DNA of 64,000 bases. It comes from Hexactinellida sp. DTS-2022. Taxonomy: Eukaryota > Porifera > Hexactinellida. This document shows positions 10,351-21,446 of the stretch, piece after piece. The translations under genes and the position numbers were made by a program. The DNA is taken from contig JAPNXP010000010.1 of assembly GCA_028753945.1 (NCBI GenBank), positions 4,033,042 through 4,097,041 on the forward strand. The letters run 5' to 3'. The notes under the pieces are model-generated. The model saw only the letters and a list, made by a program, of their open reading frames with translations. It had not been told where the DNA came from and did no database searches. Each line of letters opens with the position of its first letter. The stretch's first letter is position 1.

Positions 10351-10733
10351 AATAAGCTACCGAGGAGGACAGTTTGGAGCAGAGAGTACACAAAGCAAGA
10401 TGCGTGGGCGTGTCGCGAAAAAATTGGTCCGGGCCAAAACTTGTCGGGTCAGACCAATTTTGGCCGGCCATAAATGGTCCGGGACTAATTTTGACCGCCC
10501 ATAAATGGTCCTAGCTTGCTAAAATAGGTCCGGCCAGACCTTTGCACATTAATGTGTATTGTTTGTTAGATCGCACTATAGTTGCTCTAACAGACCTCCC
10601 ACTAGCGCGAAATTGTATAGGACAATCATTTTTTTCATACGTATATTCCTTAAACTCACAATATAGTCATCAAATTTCTATCCAGTTAAATCCACGTCGC
10701 AAAACATTTTTTTTTAGTTACTAGAATTATATA
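10351..10733. other. Short GGTCCGGNC repeats, otherwise unrecognised
   Basis: Between about 10425 and 10540, AATTGGTCCGGGCC, AATGGTCCGGGAC and TAGGTCCGGCCAGACC are spaced repeats within a decayed element. No gene is visible. Confidence 0.35.
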
Positions 10734-11134
10734 TAGTAGAACCTCCCAGATCCGGACCTCTCAGAACCGGGCAACATTTTTGTATAAGTTCAAAATTAAT
10801 TCGCTATTTTTCTGCGAATTAGCCCCAAAATATAGTTTATCTTTGCAGATTTGTATGTCAAACATGTTGCTAAAAGTAGAACCACCCTTATCTGTGCGGT
10901 AAATATTGGTTTGGATTTGGCCTTATGGTAATCTCGCTACTTTATATTCGAAATTTATTAACTCTTTGGGTAAACTTATACCAAGATCAGATGTCGGAGG
11001 TGCGTATCAGGTCAGACAACAGGTATTGAGACATCAGAACATAAACACTAGTTGATTATACAATAGAAATTATGATTATTTCCGAGATCCGGGCACCCTC
11101 CGGACGAGGCTGCCCGGATGAGGAGGATCTACTG
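10734..11134. mobile_element. TA-target MITE (~400 bp)
   Basis: The left end TAGTAGAACCTCCCAGATCC and the right end (complement CAGTAGATCCTCCTCATCCG) are inverted and flanked by TA. The structure matches Tigger/pogo-type MITEs. No coding capacity is seen. Confidence 0.65.
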
Positions 11135-11136
11135 TA

Positions 11137-11430
11137 CCCCTTAATCCTGAGGCAGATTTAGTGGAATCAGTGTATCTATATCTAACTCAGAAAAGTATCC
11201 AAATGACCTCATATTTTGAAGTGGATTATCTGCAAAAAGTCTAAAAGGTTTGTCGTACGAGATGGAGAGCTTTATTTTATTAAGAAGAAGGAAGTAAGCA
11301 TTTAGTACAGTTATTGCTAATTAAAATGCTGGAAGTTACCATTATCAGCAACAGGTTTTCAGAATGATTTATTTCCAGAGGAGAACGCAATGATTTTGTA
11401 ACCAACTTCTTAGTGTTGTCCCATTTTTTT
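11137..11430. other. No gene recognised
   Basis: Short AT-rich stretch between a MITE and the gypsy remnant. Nothing supportable was seen. Confidence 0.4.
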
Positions 11431-11460
11431 GGAGTACGAATACTTTTGGTAGGGGAGTGT
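11431..11460. repeat. 30-bp repeat, inverted partner at 5566-5595
   Basis: A perfect reverse complement of 5566-5595, ending GGTAGGGGAGTGT. It is probably the terminus of an unclassified element. Confidence 0.55.
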
Positions 11461-11509
11461 ATAATAGGTATATTATCTAATACTATATACTAGCTCGTTT
11501 AACCAATCT

Positions 11510-12594
11510 ATGCTCCAAAAACATGAGTGCCATTGCCGTAGTATGTTAGAATTCTATGGTCCAGATTTTAACAAAAAGTTCCAGTTGTACGCAGATGCCA
11601 GTGGGACATGCTTAGCTGCAGTTCTCGAACAAGAACGTCATGTAATTGCATACTTCAGTAGAAATTTAATAATTGGTGAACCAAATTACAGCACGATAGA
11701 ACAAGAATGCCTTGCTATTGTCGAATCTCTGAAACGTTTCAGACATTACTTGATTTGGAGGAAGATCGATATATTAACGGAACACAAACCATTGGATTGG
11801 TTTCACACCTAAAAAAACTGTGGGTAGATTATGGCGATGGGCAGTGCTGATCCAGGAGTTGATTTCGACATAAATTATATAAATTGTAACGAAAATTACA
11901 ATGCAGATGGGGAGTTCTTGATAATTTCAACCAGCGTACATACGCTCCAGAGCGATTGCTACTTCCGGAATGGTTTTCAAAGAATCTTGGACAACCAATT
12001 TGAGTTGATGTCCTGTTGTATGCCAGAATGACTCGCATGCTAGAATGAGACAAACCATGGATATTCACTATCTATGCTAGAATGACGCACTCTAGTTATC
12101 ATGATGATGCTAGAAATCAAGAAATCTATATATTACCCCCTCAAAATCCAATTCCCTTCTGGAATTGGATTTTGAGCAGATTAGAAAGCTTCAAATTAAC
12201 GACAGGATATCTAGTAAGTTATCGCGGAAATGGAAGTCGTTCCATCAGATGAGCAGTTCTCGGTACAATTGTGGAATGTCAGAGTATAAAAGGTTTAAAC
12301 TAATTAATAAAGAGCTATTTCTAGTAAATGGAGTTTTAATTCGGAACTTTATGGTACAATCATTCGAAATCTTCATAGTGTTGTGGTTATTTCTGAGCAA
12401 ATGAAAGCAGAATTCCTGGAACGTGCCCATGATAAAGGAGAGCACCAAGGTGTAGAAAAGACATTGGATATATTTAAAATGAAAGCATATTGGGTTGGTA
12501 CGCAACTGGCAGTAACGGAATATGTTGATTCTTGTTTTATATGTCAGAAAGCGAAGTTGTTGAACAAGATCGTTGCAAATATTACATTTTAATG
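11510..12594 (+). pseudogene. Ty3/gypsy pol remnant: RNase H and integrase zinc finger
   Basis: This is a broken fragment of LTR-retrotransposon polyprotein. The first frame (11510-11812) has the start of the RNase H-like domain that follows gypsy reverse transcriptase (YADASGTCLAAVLEQ, VIAYFSR, YSTIEQECLAIV, FRHYL). After a stop it continues in other frames with a decayed WRWAVLIQE segment at about 11830. The frame at 12383-12592 carries the integrase HHCC zinc-binding segment (ERAHDKGEHQGVEKT...CFICQKAK). Reverse transcriptase proper, protease, gag and LTRs are not seen upstream. The 3' side is cut by the Tigger element inserted at 12597. The integrase core at 20960-22509 could belong to the same or another copy. 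Confidence 0.8.
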
Positions 12595-12596
12595 TA

Positions 12597-14640
12597 CAGT
12601 GGAACCCCGGAATTACGGTCACCCTTGGGACCGAGAAAAATGGCTGTAATTTCGGGGTGGCCGTAATTGTGAACTTTTTTATAAAATCCATATTCAATTA
12701 ACATTTACCATACCATACCAATTAGAACATACTATTACATAATTACTAATTAAAATACGCATTTAAATTTGATTGCTTCTGATGACCTGGAAAATGTGCG
12801 GAAATGGCCTTTGCGTTGACTTTATCTTCAAGAGAAGACATCATGGTAAGGTCATCAGTCATTGACTGGTCTTTTAAGAATACCTTGAAATTCGCGATGC
12901 AGGATAACGCATCGATGAAAGTGAATTTCTTGATTTCTGGCTGCTCAATTGGTTCATCTTCATCAGAGAGATCTTCGGGGGTTTCATTTTCTAGTGAATT
13001 TTCCAGAATACGCTATTCCCATCCTCTTCTAAGTTATCATTAACTTGAATTTCACTATCAATGTGGACATATGCTTCAGGATCTATAATGACATTATCAC
13101 AAATGTTACGATCCAAGGCTTAATTAAGCAATTCTTTAATTGTTTCGATTTCTTCATCTTCGTTATTTGGTGTATCATCTTCGAAGTTCAAATTTAGTCC
13201 ACATTTGGAGAAATATTTCTGTACAGTACTAGGACGTATTTCTTTAATCGCAGCTGCTATCCATTGACAAGCATCTAGGATGTTAACGCTTCGAGCTACT
13301 GTTTCAGCCCCGCTACCATTATTGATTTGACTTACCACACGACGGAGAAGACGTTTTCGATAATGCAACTTCAAACACTGGATAATACCTTGATCAAGTG
13401 GTTGTAGAATAGAAGTGGTATTTGCTGGTAAAAATATCAATTTTATGTTAGTTAGAGAATTTCCTGGTGGATGACATGGTGCATTATCTAAAAACAATAA
13501 GATATGCCGATTATGATTGCGCATTTTGGCGTCTAAAGCATTTAGCCACTCATGGTATAGTACGCTAGTCATCCAAGCTTTCTTATTTGCACGATATGTT
13601 ACCGGTAAATGAAACGGCGGGATGTTCTTAAAACATCTAGGATTTAGACAGTGTCCAATAATCAATGTCCGCTCAAAGTCTCCCAACGCATTAACACAGA
13701 GTAAGCAAGTCACTCGATCCTTCGAACGTTTTCCTCCAGTACATTCTTTAGCTCGCTCATGCATAGTCTTGTCTGGAAGGGCACGGAAAAATATACCTGT
13801 CTCATCCATGTTGAATATATTGTGCAATTGATAACCTGATATGATAGATGCCAGTTTCTCCTTCCATTCCATTACTGTACCATCGTCAACTGATCCTCGT
13901 TCTCCACTTATTTTTCTACAGACTAAATTATGACGTTTATTAATAAATTTAGCCAGCCGTTTGATGCTTTAAATTCGTCAATTCCTAAAGATGCTGCGAA
14001 TTCTAATGCTTTCTCTTGAATCAACGGCCCAGAGAGGGGTATGTTTATTGAGCGAGCAGATTGAAACCAGTCCCACATAGCTGTGTCTAGAATATTATAT
14101 TCGTTGGAATAACAATGCCGCTTCCTGTCTCCTCTCAGATTTTCCTCATAAGCTGTCAAATAGTCTGTTTTTCGCTTAAGTATGGAGGATACCTGGGTTC
14201 TTCCGATATTAAATTTTTTCTGCCAATTGCCGATGCGATTGACCAGAACAATTTTTAATTAGCTCAACTTTTTGATTGAGATCCAGTTCATTGCGTTTAC
14301 TTGATGCCATTAATAACTTATGAATTACTGACAAAGTAATATGCTTTTGCATTTATAGGTTACTAATACAATGTATTGTTATTTAATTGTCAAGAAATTG
14401 TTTTCGTTTTCAAACATGTAATAATGATTCCCTATTGTTAAAAGTAATTGACCGTAATTCCGAAGTTAAAAATATGGTTTCGTTCTAAAACAAATGACCG
14501 GAATTCGGAATAGCGGGGTGGCCGTAATTCTGAAATAAATCAATGTTGATATCTATGTGAAGTCAGACGGGACTTTAAAAAGTGCCCGGAATATCGGGGT
14601 GGCCGCAATTCTGACTTGACCGTTATGCTGGGTTCCACTG
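12597..14640 (-). mobile_element. Tigger/pogo-type DNA transposon (2044 bp)
   Basis: TA duplications (12595-12596 and 14641-14642) flank inverted ends beginning CAGTGGAACCCCGGAATTAC and, on the other strand, CAGTGGAACCCAGCATAACG. Subterminal GGGGTGGCCGTAATT motifs recur at both ends. The transposase is on the minus strand. The element is inserted in the gypsy integrase remnant and is thus younger than it. Confidence 0.92.
13120..14310 (-). pseudogene. Tigger/jerky-type DDE transposase, two frameshifts
   Basis: The reading starts MASSKRNELDLNQKVELI (14310) with a CENP-B/psq-type helix-turn-helix. It continues with a second CENP-B-like DNA-binding domain (AMWDWFQSARS..LSGPLIQEKA) and the DDE_1 catalytic domain. 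Catalytic aspartates are seen in FNMDETG, LLFLDNAPCH and LQPLDQGII. The last two are separated by 30 residues, within the usual range for Tigger elements. Single-base frameshifts near 14213 (in a T run) and near 13945 break the frame. The last 250 codons (13120-13872) are open to the natural end. Such proteins cut and paste their own element at TA sites in the nucleus. This copy is inactive unless the breaks are sequence errors. Confidence 0.9.
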
Positions 14641-14642
14641 TA

Positions 14643-14930
14643 TTAGAAGTTCCTAAAAGTTCGGAACAGGGTTGTTGTATGTAATTCATTGAATTAAATC
14701 AATTATTTTTATTAATAATAATCATGATTTATATCATCTGAAGTATTCATTTATTATTGTCGAATTTACCGTCAACAATCTTCATCATTGGCATTCAATA
14801 TACCAGGTATATATTAAGGTTGATACCTTTGTGTAACTCAGCGCGGCCTTGGTGTAACTCAACACTACAGCGGCCCGGTAGCAACGCCAAAAACTTGGTT
14901 TTCAAAATTTATACCAAACCGGCCTTCAAA
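14643..14930. other. No gene recognised; possible gypsy continuation
   Basis: The first bases after the Tigger copy could encode a few residues continuing the integrase, but similarity is lost quickly. The rest is AT-rich. Confidence 0.3.
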
Positions 14931-15750
14931 GGTAGGCTCAGTTAATCAAAAATTTAACTTCCTAAATCGTTAATCCGCGAACCAAAAAGTTAACTCCGTT
15001 AATTCGTTAACAATATTACAGAAGTTAACGATAGACCGTTACAGTTAATCTATATTATGCAACAACAACAAAGTCACCTTTTTTCTCTAAAAACACCTAA
15101 AACTCCTAATCTATAAAATGAGCTTTTGTTGGGTCTTTTAAGATAAAATTTCTGCTAGCATAACTTTGATATACATTGACTCCGCTTTATAGATTCACCA
15201 CGGGACCAGGTTATTTTGACCGAATTAAGCGGAGAAATCATTAAACCGAAAATAGTCAAACTGTAATTGGTCCTATAATTTCTGTGAAATTTTGATCCCA
15301 CTAAATAACCGGTGGCTCAACATCTGTTGCAGTCAAAGTGCGTTTTGTCTAGTCAGTTCCCGTTTTGACTGAAAACGCACATTGACTGCAACATACACAA
15401 AGTCAAATAATCCACAATTTATGGTGGATTAGTTTGCGACCAAAGATAAAACTTCGTGACTTTAGAAAGATTTTGGTGACTACCCAACCAATTCACTTAA
15501 TTTGTCGAGCAATGCGAAATTATTAGTGTAAGAAAGAGCATTAAACTCGATTGTTTTTTTCTTCACTTCTTCATTGAGGAGCATTGTCCAATATAGAGGG
15601 GCTTTAACGGACTTGTAACGGAAGTAAGACAATGTAGCGGAAGTTAATTAGTCCGTTCATGATGTTTAAAGTTAACTTAAAAGTTAAATCGTTTATTAAA
15701 AATTAAATTCGTTTATTAACGATTAACTATTTAGTGCCCAGCTTTGTCGG
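14931..15750. repeat. GTTAAC-rich repeat region with truncated Tigger MITE
   Basis: GTTAAT/GTTAAC-rich sequence at 14935-15060 is mirrored by similar sequence at 15650-15735, which suggests an element with diverged inverted ends. Inside it, 15172-15312 is a decayed copy of the MITE seen at 8953-9136 (TTGACTCCGCTTTATAG, GAATTAAGCGGAGAAA). Confidence 0.45.
15325..15393. repeat. Hairpin with ~22-bp stem
   Basis: TGTTGCAGTCAAAGTGCGTTTT pairs with AAAACGCACATTGACTGCAACA across a loop of about 25 bases, with one mismatch. It lies at the edge of the truncated MITE. Confidence 0.65.
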
Positions 15751-15953
15751 CCTTAAAAAAAAACCTGCAATATACCAACTATAATTATTCAATTGATGTA
15801 TACTCTTGAGAACACTTTAACCAGAAATCATAGAATTGTATTCCAAACTTACTACTAAGTAATTACCATGCGAGTATAAAGAGAGACAGATCGCATGTGT
15901 ATGTAACAACAACAACAGTACTAAATAATTGGTCATTTTATAATTTTCGATTC

Positions 15954-16945
15954 ATGGCAGGAAGGAAACAAGTTCCTATATCGTTACATTTCGATAGGTT
16001 TGAGACTCCTGGGATATCTAGTTGGAAAGCTAAGTGCACATTGTGCCAAAAGGAGATGCAAGGAGTGGTAAATAGACTTAAACAACATTATGCTATTTGT
16101 AGTTCAAATTCACAAGATCTTTCCATTGAGGCAATACAGTTATCCCAAGAAAATCCTCAAAATGATCTGTCTGATTAAGTGCATGCAACGTTTGTGAACA
16201 CCAAGACAAGTTATCTCCAAAAAAAGGAAGATTGTGACACAATTGGAAATTATACAATAAAAACCTCAAAATTAGAAGCTGAACTACTTGATGAGCAAAT
16301 TGCTCGATATTTCTATCCAACAAACAGACCATTTATAGTAGTGGGACATCCAGAATTTGTTAAACTAATAAGCGTGTTGCGTCCAGGTTACTCGCCACCA
16401 AGCCGCTATGATGTTGTTGGAAAGTTATTGGCTGAGGTACAAGGTTCATTAAAGAATACTTGCAGACAAACACTCGAAATAAAACAATTTCTTTGTCTTT
16501 GTACAGGTGGAGTAATGTTCATAACGAACCGGTTGTGTGCGTAAAGTGTCACAACTGATAAAGGAGATACATTTCTGACAGATACTATTGATATATCTGG
16601 ATGTGCTCACACTTCAGATTACCATACGCAGCTCGCAGAAAATTCCATTAAGTCTTGTCAAGAAAAATTTAATTGTCGTGTCGGAAGCGGAGTTACAGAC
16701 AATGCTGCAAACATGGACAGTTAGAAGAAAGTTCAAAGAAAACATGCGGATGGTCAGCCCATCTGCTAAATCTATTGGCACAAGATGTTCAAATCCCAGA
16801 AGTTAAAGAAGTGCTCCAAATTATTAAATATTTTCGAAAACCATCTACCGACCACAAGATACAGGGCTTCTGAAGTTAAAGCTCTTGTTCTTCCACATGA
16901 GGTGCACAGTGGAACGAAATGTTCAAATCCTGGAAGTAGCTATTT
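15954..16945 (+). pseudogene. hAT transposase, N-terminal half (broken)
   Basis: It opens with MAGRKQVPI and a BED-like zinc finger (KCTLCQKEMQ...RLKQHYAIC). It continues after a stop at 16176 with hAT core text (PTNRPFIVVGHPEFVKLI, LRPGYSPPSRYDVVGKLL). Further on, TDNAANM and LVLPHEVQWN correspond to the conserved T-D-N-A and 'RWN' regions of hAT transposases. Several stops and frame changes make it non-functional. The matching C-terminal half appears at about 19970-20705, on the far side of the Transib/RAG1-like pseudogene. AGCTATTT at 16938-16945 recurs as AGCTATAT at 20026-20033. Confidence 0.82.
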
Positions 16946-17247
16946 AGGTATGAGATAGGGGATTAAACTATATTTTTGCATATGGGAAATCGTATCCATA
17001 GAATCTATTGGTATAATTAGATTTTTTCCTGGCTTCAGGTGTGAAAGTTGTGACGTCATTGTCATTATATTTTGGGAATTTCTAATTAACTCACTCTAGT
17101 TACCCCAATCTGTATTATAAAGTTTATACAATTGAACATTATATCTATAAAAGCCTTATTATCAAAATTTGCTATATTATGTACAAATTCTTGAGGAAAA
17201 GCACTTTATTGATATCAATTACAGTAGATTTTCATTAATAAGTGAAT

Positions 17248-19325
17248 TTACGAGAATGTCTTGATCGCTTTTAGCTCCGATACATCTACCTCCAACACTT
17301 CTTTCGTATTATTACAAAATGAAGACAAAATAGGATCGCTATGGGAAATAAGCCTGATGAAGACATCTCAAACGTTATCTTCAAAGCTAAATTTCCTTGA
17401 CAACCTCTCGCGATATCGTCTCACAAGCTTATTACAAGCTTCTAACCCTTCCTCTGATAAAACTTCCAACCCATATCCACCATTGTGATCTGAAATGATT
17501 TGAGCTGCATGTGCAAGAAGTTTATGTAATGTTGGGGTGACGTGTCCATGAAAAATTTATCAAAATTGATTCATATGTCTCTCAGCATACATTGTCAAGG
17601 CCTTCAGTGTCTATTTTTCTATTGCTATTGTATAGCCTTAAAATAGCACCCAAATTATTAAAAAATTATTGATATTTTGATGATTTTATTGAGGGATAAC
17701 TGTCAAAACCCAATAAAGAAAATCTTTGACTGTATCATCCTTACGTGTGAAACACCTCCGAACAACATTTCCTGTTGCTGAAGTTTCACCCTGGACTGAT
17801 GGTGCGTCAATCGAATATTTATTTTTCTTTGATTAGGTTGTTAATAAACTTCTTATCACTTACAATTTTAACGAAGTCGGTGACCATTTTTTAGCACCAC
17901 ACTGTAAATGGGAGACTAATAATAAGAACCAGCTGAAAATTCCCAGATAAGCATGTAGAGTAGAAGCTGAAACTATATCTTTATCTGAGACTGCTTGTGT
18001 GTTAATTAAATTGAATCTCTGATTTGATGGCAAAGACAAAAAATAATCCTCATCAACCTCTGAATATAAAGCAAGATGTCATGAATTGTCCTATTCACAG
18101 GATATCCAGTTTTAACAAAACTAATGTCATGTATTTGAGCGAATCACGCTGTACACAATTGGCAACTTGCTCCACCAGCGCCGCTTAAGATTTTTGCCAT
18201 CTTCGTGTCGAAATGAGAATGAATTATCTTAACCCCGGCATGACCATTGTGTAAACTCAACCCGCTTTCTTCAATTGCTAAAGTCTCTTGATTTATTAGT
18301 GAATCCATCAAGAACTTCACATTTTCTTCATTCTCCGGAATGGCTAAAAGAGCAACATGTCTAGTAGAATATGGCGAATTAGGTTTATTTGGTTTCCACA
18401 GAATATTGTTGTTTGCATTTAGGATGGCGTTAATTTTAAACCCAAATAACAAAAATGACTTTGAGAGCTCAGGATAACTTCTTGCATGTTGATCACTCTA
18501 TGACACCCTGATCCAACTAGGCCATCGGACATTTTAACTTTGAGAGGAAAGTCTTGATTATTGACACTTAAGTTCATTACAATGCGCTCAACAGTATGGG
18601 AGAGTAGTTTTGTGTAAGAAATCCCTACTCCTATCGGAAATGCCCTATGAATCAGCCGCACCTCCTCCACCAAGTTAATTTGAGACCGATGAACAGCTAC
18701 CCTCTTATATCCGGGTAATTTGAGATCATCTGAGACCAAAGTACGTCGGAGTTCTAGATACTTAGTTTTGCCAATGTCAAGGGAGTCAATAAGAAACGCA
18801 GATTTATCCAGCGATAATTGTGGGCACATATGAGAATAATTTCCCTTATCGATTATCTCTTTGCAAACCTTAGCACTACTAAAGTCGAGGTCCTCATTAG
18901 AGCAAAGTAATAAGAGATAAGTCGTAAGTGTCTTAGGAGATACACTTTCGTTCTGAGTAGAAGTATCAAGATGTGATTTGAGGGAATAGAGACGATTCCT
19001 CTACGCTTTAGTGGTTAGATCACCAATCGATTTTCTTTTGATAATATTGAGGTCCTCTTCAAAGCTTATGGTAGAAGTGGTGCTCAACTTAGTTAACTCA
19101 ACTTAAATCCTCTTCGGAATATGACAAAAATACATAGAATTCCAAGTATCAAGGTCGAGTTCTTATGGAATAAGTCCCCTCTTTCTGAATCTCAGTAAAC
19201 TTCAAACGGAAGAAATTCAAATCATTTCGTTCGAAGCCGAAAGATGAAATAAATTGGTCAGCAATCGAGCGGGAACTATGTGTTTTGTGTTCGCAGAAAA
19301 ACTGAAAAGCTTCAGAGTTGTTCAT
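17248..19325 (-). pseudogene. Transib/RAG1-like transposase (decayed)
   Basis: About 692 codons of decayed frame run from MNNSEAFQFF (19325) to a TAA at 17248. RAG1/Transib hallmarks appear in order. LDKSAFLIDSL..YLELRRTL..LPGYKRV (about 18805-18700) matches the 'SxxxYxxLR...YP/LPSY' stretch. VKMSDGLVGSG carries the first catalytic Asp (codon 18526-18524). HSHFDTKMAKIL has the second Asp (18209-18207), followed by the CQLC zinc pair (about 18164-18153). TPTLHKLLAH (about 17538-17509) matches the RAG1 histidine pair. SEEGLEACNKLVRRYRERL has the catalytic Glu (17442-17440). The spacings are about 106 and 256 residues, against 108 and 254 in mouse RAG1 (D600, D708, E962). The length fits Transib transposases better than full RAG1, and no RING domain is seen. 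Stops and frameshifts are numerous. A splice-acceptor-like TTATTTAG precedes the start. No RAG2-like kelch repeats were found nearby. Confidence 0.82.
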
Positions 19326-19965
19326 ATTCTAAATAAGCATTAAAATACATTACCTACTAATTGTTGATTAAATTAAAAGATTTTTTCATAATTCAGCTAA
19401 GCAACCACATTGTTTACATACAACTTAGAATTTCGAATTTGTGAAATATTTCTAGTGCCTAAGTAAGTTCGAAGTAACTAAACTAATTTATCGGGAACTT
19501 TCGGGAATTAGAATTGGCTTTATTAAATAGAGAATTTAAAATGCTATCATTTAAAACTTACGAGAAAACTTGACAAAATGCGACAGATAAAGTTTTGAAG
19601 CTTTGTAGTCAACTAACGGATGAAATATATTATATTGAATTTATCAATTTATTGAACGTGATTATTTTATGTGTTATTAGAATTTAGAACTAGGATTAAA
19701 TACTCACCGTTATTATGAAACTCGTCTATAATAGCAACCAAAGAAGTAGTTAGAATGCACTAGTTGTATTTATTTTAAGAATTGAGTGTATAATACTCAC
19801 TGTTCATTTCTAGTTTTGAATAATTATTTCTCAACAATTAGAATAGTCACACTAGGCGAATTCCAATTGTAGCTATACAACGTGAGTTTTACAGCTATTT
19901 TATATTTTTGAAGTAATATAATATTCAGCTTTCAGTTTAGAATTAAACTGTTAAGATATTTGAGG
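19326..19965. other. Non-coding sequence 5' of the Transib/RAG1-like frame
   Basis: AT-rich, no ORF. On the minus strand it precedes the Transib/RAG1-like start and ends in TTATTTAG just before it, so it may hold a 5' intron and terminal region. I searched for CACWRTG-type ends forming an inverted pair with 16946-17247 and could not define them. Confidence 0.35.
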
Positions 19966-19969
19966 TAAA

Positions 19970-20705
19970 AAAATTGGCCTACTTCTCGGTGAGGTGCGAT
20001 GTAATACCGTTAGAAATGTTTGAAGAGCTATATTGCGAATTGGCCAATACTAGTTAAGGTTTTCGAGGAATACGGCGATGAAATTCATCTTAAAATAGCA
20101 AACAAGGTAAAGAATTATTCCATAAAACGAAAAGCCGATGAATTTTTATTTAGATTAAAGCCGATTTCATAGCTTTGGATTGGATTCAAAGAGATAATGC
20201 TATTACCAGCGAAACTGTTGGAAGATTTAATTAATACAGGACAGTTTACGAATGTACTAACCAATGTACACAATAGAGCTGCACAAGCCATTACCCCTGC
20301 ACTCTATTGTGCAAAATTAATCGATCCGAGATACCGAGGAGATTTAATTAGTACAGCGGAGATTGATAAAGCCATGGAGATATTAGTAATCGGTACCCGG
20401 AAACAATGGGAACTTTGGTAAAGTTTAAAGCAGACTGCGAACCTTTCAAATCATATACGTTCAACCAAAGTATAATTGCAAGCGTGAGACTTCGGTTCCT
20501 ATTGGTAGAGATCTCTAGATGGAATAGTGGAGAAAGAGTTTGTGGCGGTAGCAGAAAGTTTCTTGACAACTGTGGCATCAAGTGCAGAGTTGAACGCATA
20601 TTTTCAAAATTTGGATATATACATTCCAACATGAAGAATAAACTTGGAATCGAGAAGGCGGAAACACTTATGTTTATCTACAGAATGCTCAATCTATCTA
20701 AATAA
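19970..20705 (+). pseudogene. hAT transposase, C-terminal half (broken)
   Basis: Reading resumes with a KCLKSYIANWPILVKVFEEY segment at about 20020, then IANKVKNYSIKRKADEF and LDWIQRD. It ends with the hAT dimerisation region: PALYCAKLIDPRY (about 20306) and, after frame shifts, ERIFSKFGYIHSNMKNKLG with a natural stop at 20705. Together with 15954-16945 it accounts for most of one hAT transposase. About 50 bp around the join (the 'RWNTV' region) seems represented on both sides, so this may be an insertion with duplication or two overlapping copies. Confidence 0.82.
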
Positions 20706-20955
20706 GATTCCAATAATATTTCTACATTATAATATTTTCATAATCATATTGAGTTTAGGTTTAGCTAAAGTACACTATTAAACTATCTGATTCTCAATGT
20801 ATTTGAAGTATTGGTAAATTTAATATGGATTACAAAATACACAATCAAATAATGATTTTTTTATTTTAAAAATCATTTATCAACCTTGGTTCGGATGGAA
20901 ATAGGTACTTACTGTTATAGAAGACTCATTTTCAAAGTGGTTAGAGTCATTTTCG
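20706..20955. other. No gene recognised
   Basis: AT-rich spacer between the hAT C-terminus and the gypsy integrase remnant. Nothing supportable. Confidence 0.35.
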
Positions 20956-21446
20956 ATGTTAGAACGGAGAGCTGAAACAATTACAAAATTGTTAACGGAA
21001 ACTTTCTCGAAAATATGCATTCAGAATTCCTTCATTCGGATCAGGGCACCAATTCTGAATGAACTTAGCTGAAAGGATAATGCAGAGGGTGAGGAATATG
21101 TAAAACACACCTCAGCTTATTATCCTCAGGGAATCTCTCAGGTGGAGAGAAGCAATATAGCTCTTTTACAAATGCTTAGGTGTTAATGTTGACGAAACTT
21201 GGGATTGGGAAATATATCTTCCCTTAGTGTTGTATGCTTTTCGTACAACAACACATACTAGTCAAAGGTTATACCTTTCGAACTTATGTGGGCGCGATTC
21301 GTGCATGCCAAGTAATTTATAAGTGGCTAAGTCTCATGATCCAACTTATTAATTTTTGCGCGCGAAAAATTAGCCAAATTAAGAGATTTTGTTGAGGATC
21401 ATGCTGCAAGAGAGCAATGCCGACAGAGGTGCGTATTTTTCAATTA

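Noticed and set aside
12245-12697. 150-codon minus-strand frame
   Set aside because: Antisense shadow of the gypsy integrase region and crosses the end of the Tigger element.
16946-20025. Exact Transib ends with CACWRTG heptamers
   Set aside because: No convincing inverted pair could be found at either border, so element ends were not annotated.
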